Source: Martinezella multihospitum (GTDB lineage: Bacteria; Pseudomonadota; Alphaproteobacteria; Rhizobiales; Rhizobiaceae). From it: DNA of 64,000 bases. The DNA is taken from positions 248,001 through 312,000 of the forward strand of contig NZ_FMAG01000008.1 in the NCBI RefSeq assembly GCF_900094585.1, read 5' to 3'. Both the position numbers and the translations under genes were made by a program. The notes below the pieces were generated by a model. The model saw only the letters and a list, made by a program, of their open reading frames with translations. It ran no database searches and was not told where the DNA came from. This document shows positions 60,130 through 64,000 of this stretch, piece after piece. The first letter of the stretch is position 1, and each line of letters starts with the position of its first letter.

Positions 60130-61746
60130 TCAGCCTTGTCCCTCCTTGATGTAGACGTCGGCGAAATTCGATTGCACGCCCTCGGCGCCGATCGTGTGGT
60201 TTTTGACGCGCTTGTTGAAGACGGTGACGTTTTCGAGCGAGATCAGATTGATGACGGGAAGTTCGTCGGCGATGATCTTCTGGAAGTCGTTGAATTCCTG
60301 TTTGCGCTTTGCCTCGTCGACTTCGATCGAGGCCGCTTCCAGCAGCCGGTCGACCTTCGGGTTCTGATAGTGGCTGGCATTGGAGAAGGGCAATCCGAGC
60401 TTGAAGTTCTTCGACCAGTAGATGCGCTGTACGCCGAGCGTCGGATCAAACTGGTTGCCGAGATATTCCGCCGTCAGGTCGAAGGCGCGCTCCGTATAGA
60501 CCTTCTGGATGTAGGTGGAGAAGTCGTAAGAATCGATCCGCGCATCGATACCGATGCGGGCCAGATTCTGCTTGAGATATTCGGCGACGCGCTTGAAACC
60601 TTCATTATAGGAATTGTGCGTCAGGCGAAGCGTAAACCGGGTGCCGCCGCCGCTTCGCTTGTAGCCAGCTTCGTCAAGCAGCTGCTCGGCTGCCTTAAGA
60701 TCGAAGGCGTAAGGCTTGATCGACGTATCCAGATAGTTTGGCAGGAAGGTGCTGACCGGTGTCGGCGAGACGTGTCCGTAGCCATACCAGACGGTATTGA
60801 GGATGACGTTGAGGTCGATCGCATGGGCGATCGCGCGTCGGACACGGACATCCTTCAGATACTCGTTGTCGAGGTTGAGGATGAGCTGCGTCTGGTCGCC
60901 CTTCGTCTCGTAGCCGCGGGAATCAATACCGATATTCGGCAGGGCCTTGATGCGCTCGAGATCGGCGAGCGGGATGGGATTGTCGCCACCAAGGTCGAAT
61001 TCTCCAGTCTCGAAGCCGGCAGCGCGGGCGGCACCATCGGGTACGAAGCGAACGACAACCTGGTCGAGATAGGGTTTGCCGGCGTCCCAGTAGTCGGGAT
61101 TGCGCTCCAGGATGATGTGCGAGCCGCGCACCCACTCCCGAAAGACGAACGGTCCTGTACCGATCGGGGCGCTTCCGTTCGGATTGGTCGGAACATCGGC
61201 GATCTTGACGCCCTCATAGACGTGTTTCGGCACGATCGGGGATTCGGCCGCATAGAGCGCTTTCAGGAGGTAAGGCGCTGGCTTGGAGAGCCGGAATATC
61301 GCGGTCAGCGGGTCTGGCGTGTCGACCGCGATGACATTGGCAAACGTGCCGCGCCCGCGCGGATGAACCTGTTTCAGGAGTTCGATCGAATAGGCGACGT
61401 CTGCCGAGGTGAACGGCTTGCCGTCGTGCCATTTGACGTTGGCTCTGAGCTTGAACCTATAGGTGAGACCATCTGAGGCCACTGACCATTCGGTCGCAAG
61501 CTGCGGCTTCGGCACCAGACCGAAATCATAGCTGAGCAGACCCTCGGTGATCTTCGGGCTGATCTTCTGCGTGCCGCCTGCGGTATGGGCGAGTGCCAGG
61601 ATCGTCGGCGGTTCGGGCTCGACGATGAAATTAAGCGTGCCGCCGCGCGGCGGTGTGTCGGCTGCGCGCGTCGCAAAGCTTGGCAGAAGGGTTGCTGCGG
61701 TCGAGAGCAGAAGCAGTTGATTGAAACGGCGGCGGTTGATGGTCAT
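60130..61746 (-). CDS. ABC transporter substrate-binding protein (DppA/OppA-like), paralogue 3
   Basis: 538 residues from the ATG at 61746 (AAGGAAAACG upstream). The leader INRRRFNQLLLLSTAATLLP is Tat-like and shares INRR-FNQLLLL with paralogue 1. Family blocks are QLATEWSVASDGLTYRF, NVKWHDGKPFT and LGVQRIYWSKNFK. It stands alone and is divergent from a LysR gene that probably controls it. It is a third candidate ligand receptor for the single importer at 52377-56272. Confidence 0.92.
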   Translation of the reverse strand: MTINRRRFNQLLLLSTAATLLPSFATRAADTPPRGGTLNFIVEPEPPTILALAHTAGGTQKISPKITEGLLSYDFGLVPKPQLATEWSVASDGLTYRFKLRANVKWHDGKPFTSADVAYSIELLKQVHPRGRGTFANVIAVDTPDPLTAIFRLSKPAPYLLKALYAAESPIVPKHVYEGVKIADVPTNPNGSAPIGTGPFVFREWVRGSHIILERNPDYWDAGKPYLDQVVVRFVPDGAARAAGFETGEFDLGGDNPIPLADLERIKALPNIGIDSRGYETKGDQTQLILNLDNEYLKDVRVRRAIAHAIDLNVILNTVWYGYGHVSPTPVSTFLPNYLDTSIKPYAFDLKAAEQLLDEAGYKRSGGGTRFTLRLTHNSYNEGFKRVAEYLKQNLARIGIDARIDSYDFSTYIQKVYTERAFDLTAEYLGNQFDPTLGVQRIYWSKNFKLGLPFSNASHYQNPKVDRLLEAASIEVDEAKRKQEFNDFQKIIADELPVINLISLENVTVFNKRVKNHTIGAEGVQSNFADVYIKEGQG

Positions 61747-61918
61747 TCGTTTTCCTTGCCGGCTGAACGGATCGGTTCTTCTGTGAACCGCTGGCGGAGA
61801 TGTCCGCGATCGGCGCATCTTCGGCGGCAGGGCCGGCAAAACGGAAGAATGTTTTTCTCATCGCCCGAGAAAGAAAAGCTTCGCCAGATCCGCCCGAAAC
61901 GAGCAGGTCAAATCTTTT

Positions 61919-61937
61919 GTCTATTAAAAATATAGAC
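61919..61937. promoter_or_regulatory. LysR box between binding-protein and LysR genes
   Basis: Perfect six-base arms GTCTAT and ATAGAC around TAAAAAT in an AT-rich stretch. It contains the T-N11-A pattern of LysR-type operators and lies about midway between the divergent starts (61746 and 62064). The rest of 61747-62063 holds no gene. Confidence 0.65.
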
Positions 61938-62063
61938 TATTTTGCATTTTTAGTTTTTGCTTCCCCCATGCCGCCCAGGCATGGAAGAAAATGTCCATCC
62001 GCTTGCCGGTAAACGCAAAGCGCGTGCTCGTCTTGAGATGGTCGATCGTGCTGCAATCGGATC

Positions 62064-63074
62064 ATGAACACGATTGCCGACACCCGGAGAAAATCCATCC
62101 AGCCGACCTTGGCGCGACTACCGCCATTGACCTCGCTGCGTGCCTTCGTCGCGACTGCCCGGCATTTAAGTTTCCTCGGTGCTGCGGAGGAATTGCACGT
62201 GACCTCGGCGGCCGTCGGTCAACAGATCCGGCTTCTGGAGGACTATCTGGGGCAGTCGCTGTTTCACAGGGTTCGTGGTCAGCTGCAGTTGACGGCAGCC
62301 GGCCTTGCGCTCGTACCCGGGCTGACAAACGCATTCGATGTGGTTCTGGCAACGATGACGCAATTCACGGCCAGCGATCACGATCTGCCGATCCGCGTGT
62401 CGGTTGCTCCGTCCTTTGCCAGCAAATGGCTGATCCCGAGACTGGAAGGTCTGAGAGAGGCGGCGCCCGGCTTGCAGATTCTGGTCGACGCCTCGACGCA
62501 TTTGACCGATCTGAATACCGGCGATACCGATTGCGCCATCCGTTACGGCAGCGGTGTCTATCCCGGCCTTGTCGTCGACCATCTGTTCTCCGAGGCTGTC
62601 GTGCCGATCTGCAGCCCGGAATTCGCCGAGCGGCATTGGCTGTGGAACGGTCCGCAGGCGATCGAAGGGGTGCCGCTGCTGCACGAGGATGGCGCGGAGC
62701 ACGACCATTCCTGCCCGGATTGGAATGGCTGGCTGCGCGCCGAAGGGCTGTCCCTGCGTTTGCCGCAGGGCGGCTTCCGCCTCAGTCAGTCATCGCTCGT
62801 CATCGATGCCGCACTGGCAGGGCAGGGACTTGGTCTCGGGAAAATCCGGCTGGCGGAGGCCGAACTGAAGGTCGGGCGTCTTGTCACACCGTTCGGCGGC
62901 TCGCAAGCCGTGAACTTTTCCTATTTCTTCGTCACGACGCCCGCCAAGGAGCGTCTCACACGCGTCGAGTTGTTCCGCAACTGGCTTCAGGCGGAGGTCA
63001 AGACCCTGCGGACGATCGGCGATATCCTGTCGCGGAACACGTTGCGCAGGCTCGATATCGCCGCCGCTGAATAG
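62064..63074 (+). CDS. LysR family transcriptional regulator (GcvA-like)
   Basis: 336 residues. The HTH lies at about 20-75 (LTSLRAFVATARHLSFLGAAEELHVTSAAVGQQIRLLE, seen as AFVATARHLSFLGAAEEL), and the effector domain has the GcvA-type blocks SVAPSFASKWLIPRLE, DCAIRYGSGVYPG and VPLLHEDG. It is divergent from SBP paralogue 3 and probably activates it, and perhaps other genes of the sulfur island, through the box at 61919-61937. Confidence 0.93.
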   Translation: MNTIADTRRKSIQPTLARLPPLTSLRAFVATARHLSFLGAAEELHVTSAAVGQQIRLLEDYLGQSLFHRVRGQLQLTAAGLALVPGLTNAFDVVLATMTQFTASDHDLPIRVSVAPSFASKWLIPRLEGLREAAPGLQILVDASTHLTDLNTGDTDCAIRYGSGVYPGLVVDHLFSEAVVPICSPEFAERHWLWNGPQAIEGVPLLHEDGAEHDHSCPDWNGWLRAEGLSLRLPQGGFRLSQSSLVIDAALAGQGLGLGKIRLAEAELKVGRLVTPFGGSQAVNFSYFFVTTPAKERLTRVELFRNWLQAEVKTLRTIGDILSRNTLRRLDIAAAE

Positions 63075-63082
63075 CCAGCCGA

Positions 63083-63931
63083 TCACTTCAGCCTGAAGCC
63101 GAGGCGGCGGGCGGCCACGCCGAGAAGGTGCCGCCCCTTCAAGGCTTCGACCGTGCCTATCCTGTTCTTCACCTGCACCGTCCAGTCGATGCGCGGCATG
63201 CGCTGCTCGACCTGAAAGTCCTGTAGGACCGTATTGTAATGCCGCAGGTCGTCCGACCGCCGGCGATGATCGTAGCGTTCGTCATGAAGCACGCTCGTCT
63301 GCGGCAGCCGCGGCTTGACGGCGGCCGGTGTGGCCGGGTCGGGATAGCCGACCGTCAGACCGAAGACCGGAAACACGCCTTCTGGCAACTCCAGCTCGCG
63401 CGCCACCCTTTCCGGGTCGTTGCGGATGGCGCCGATATAGCAGGTGCCGAGGCCCTGCGATTCCAGCGAGACGACGGCATTCTGTGCGGCCAAGGCAGCA
63501 TCGATGACGCCGAGCAGGAAGCTTTCGACATAATCCAGGCCATCGGCGGCAGAGTTCTGGTCCGCCGCAATACGGCGTGGCCTTGAAAGATCCGCAAGCC
63601 AGATCAGCAGCAACGGCGCCTGCGTGATCTGCCTCTGTGTTCTGGCGACGGCGTTCAGCTTTTCCTTGCGCGCCTCGTCCCGGACGGCAATGACGCTCCA
63701 GGCCTGCAGATTGGACGAACTCGGTGCCGATTGCGCTGCGGCAATCGCGAGATGGAGAATATCGTCCGGAACCGGCTTTGGCAGGTAGTCGCGTACGCTG
63801 CGATGGGAGAGCAGCGTCTCGATCGTCTCGTTCCAGTCGGCGCCGATATGGTGGCTGTTACGATAGCGCTCGCCGACGAGAGCGGCGAGCCTGTCCCCCT
63901 CTGGAAGCCTTGCGGTCGTGGCTGACGTCAT
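63083..63931 (-). CDS. nitroreductase family NADPH-FMN oxidoreductase
   Basis: 282 residues. FMN-binding arginines are in LSHRSVRDY (about 42-50), then AQSAPSSSNLQAWSVIAV, QGLGTCYIGAIRN and FGLTVGYPD, the standard NfsA/Frp-like layout. AAGGAGAAAC precedes the ATG. It is twelve bases downstream of the stop of the DszA-like gene at the window edge, so it is co-transcribed with it and could supply reduced FMN to it, the job done by DszD or SfnE-type reductases elsewhere. Confidence 0.92.
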   Translation of the reverse strand: MTSATTARLPEGDRLAALVGERYRNSHHIGADWNETIETLLSHRSVRDYLPKPVPDDILHLAIAAAQSAPSSSNLQAWSVIAVRDEARKEKLNAVARTQRQITQAPLLLIWLADLSRPRRIAADQNSAADGLDYVESFLLGVIDAALAAQNAVVSLESQGLGTCYIGAIRNDPERVARELELPEGVFPVFGLTVGYPDPATPAAVKPRLPQTSVLHDERYDHRRRSDDLRHYNTVLQDFQVEQRMPRIDWTVQVKNRIGTVEALKGRHLLGVAARRLGFRLK

Positions 63932-63943
63932 GTTGTTTCTCCT

Positions 63944-64000
63944 TCATTCGGCGGCAATGGCATAGGGGTTCGCCGGCCGGGAAAGGCCGAGATGGTCCCG
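63944..64000 (-). CDS. C-terminal end of a DszA/NtaA-family monooxygenase, cut by window edge
   Basis: Only 18 codons and the TGA are inside the window, reading RDHLGLSRPANPYAIAAE. The RDHLGL-RP end matches the C-terminus of NtaA/SnaA/DszA flavin monooxygenases as I recall it (DszA ends in a LRDHLGL stretch). It is 12 bases upstream of the nitroreductase gene. With so few residues the family call is tentative. Confidence 0.5.
   Translation of the reverse strand, partial: RDHLGLSRPANPYAIAAE

Overview
The window looks like part of a rhizobial genome (Rhizobium/Agrobacterium group of the Alphaproteobacteria), most likely an accessory replicon or a catabolic stretch of the chromosome. The reasons are high GC with strong third-position bias, very dense ABC-importer and LysR/GntR/AraC/TetR/ArsR regulator content, Crp/Fnr and TctDE-type regulators of rhizobial flavour, and at least three near-full copies plus one half copy of an intergenic palindromic repeat that resembles the rhizobial RIME elements. 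No rRNA, tRNA, transposase, integrase or CRISPR array was seen.

Region 1 (1-9.3 kb): a minus-strand iron-chelate ABC importer (binding protein, permease, ATPase) followed by an SDR cut by the window edge; a PACE-type efflux protein divergent from a LysR regulator; a Crp/Fnr regulator; a small secreted His-rich protein; a GNAT acetyltransferase; a PhnB/VOC protein. Region 2 (9.3-16.5 kb): an RND multidrug pump (adaptor and inner-membrane pump, no outer-membrane gene) convergent with a 933-residue autotransporter. Region 3 (16.8-24.4 kb, all minus): a Fe3+/hexose-phosphate-type (FbpABC/AfuABC) ABC importer followed by a TctD/TctE-like two-component system whose third gene is a second binding protein of the same family. 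An OmpR-type direct repeat and an 8-codon leader ORF with a strong ribosome site lie upstream of the importer.

Region 4 (24.4-26.8 kb): a CX5R phosphatase, a calcineurin-like phosphoesterase and an ArsR regulator that appear to share one operator sequence. Region 5 (26.9-38.0 kb): a GntR/FCD regulator, a ureohydrolase, then a tightly overlapping catabolic operon (AA_synth/DUF1185, alpha/beta hydrolase, flavin reductase, luciferase-like monooxygenase, aldehyde dehydrogenase, NIPSNAP) ending in a PotABCD-like importer. This composition resembles two-component flavin monooxygenase pathways that open N-heterocyclic rings, such as trigonelline or pyridine. Three copies of a GGTATACC-type GntR operator sit at the regulator and operon promoters. 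A 59-codon fragment of a Crp/Fnr gene lies just after it.

Region 6 (38.3-45.0 kb): an aldo/keto reductase, AraC plus MFS exporter, and a TetR regulator divergent from an SDR and two NADP-binding (F420-reductase-like) proteins, with three identical-pattern operators in the TetR promoter. Region 7 (45.4-64.0 kb): what I read as an organosulfur scavenging island. It has an SBP-dszA-like-dszB-like-dszC-like operon divergent from a DppBCDF-like importer, a second DszC-like protein, two further paralogous binding proteins, an FAD protein, a LysR regulator, a nitroreductase, and the C-terminus of a DszA/NtaA-family monooxygenase at the window edge. The DszB-like protein keeps the desulfinase Cys, His and Arg-x-Gly-Gly positions.
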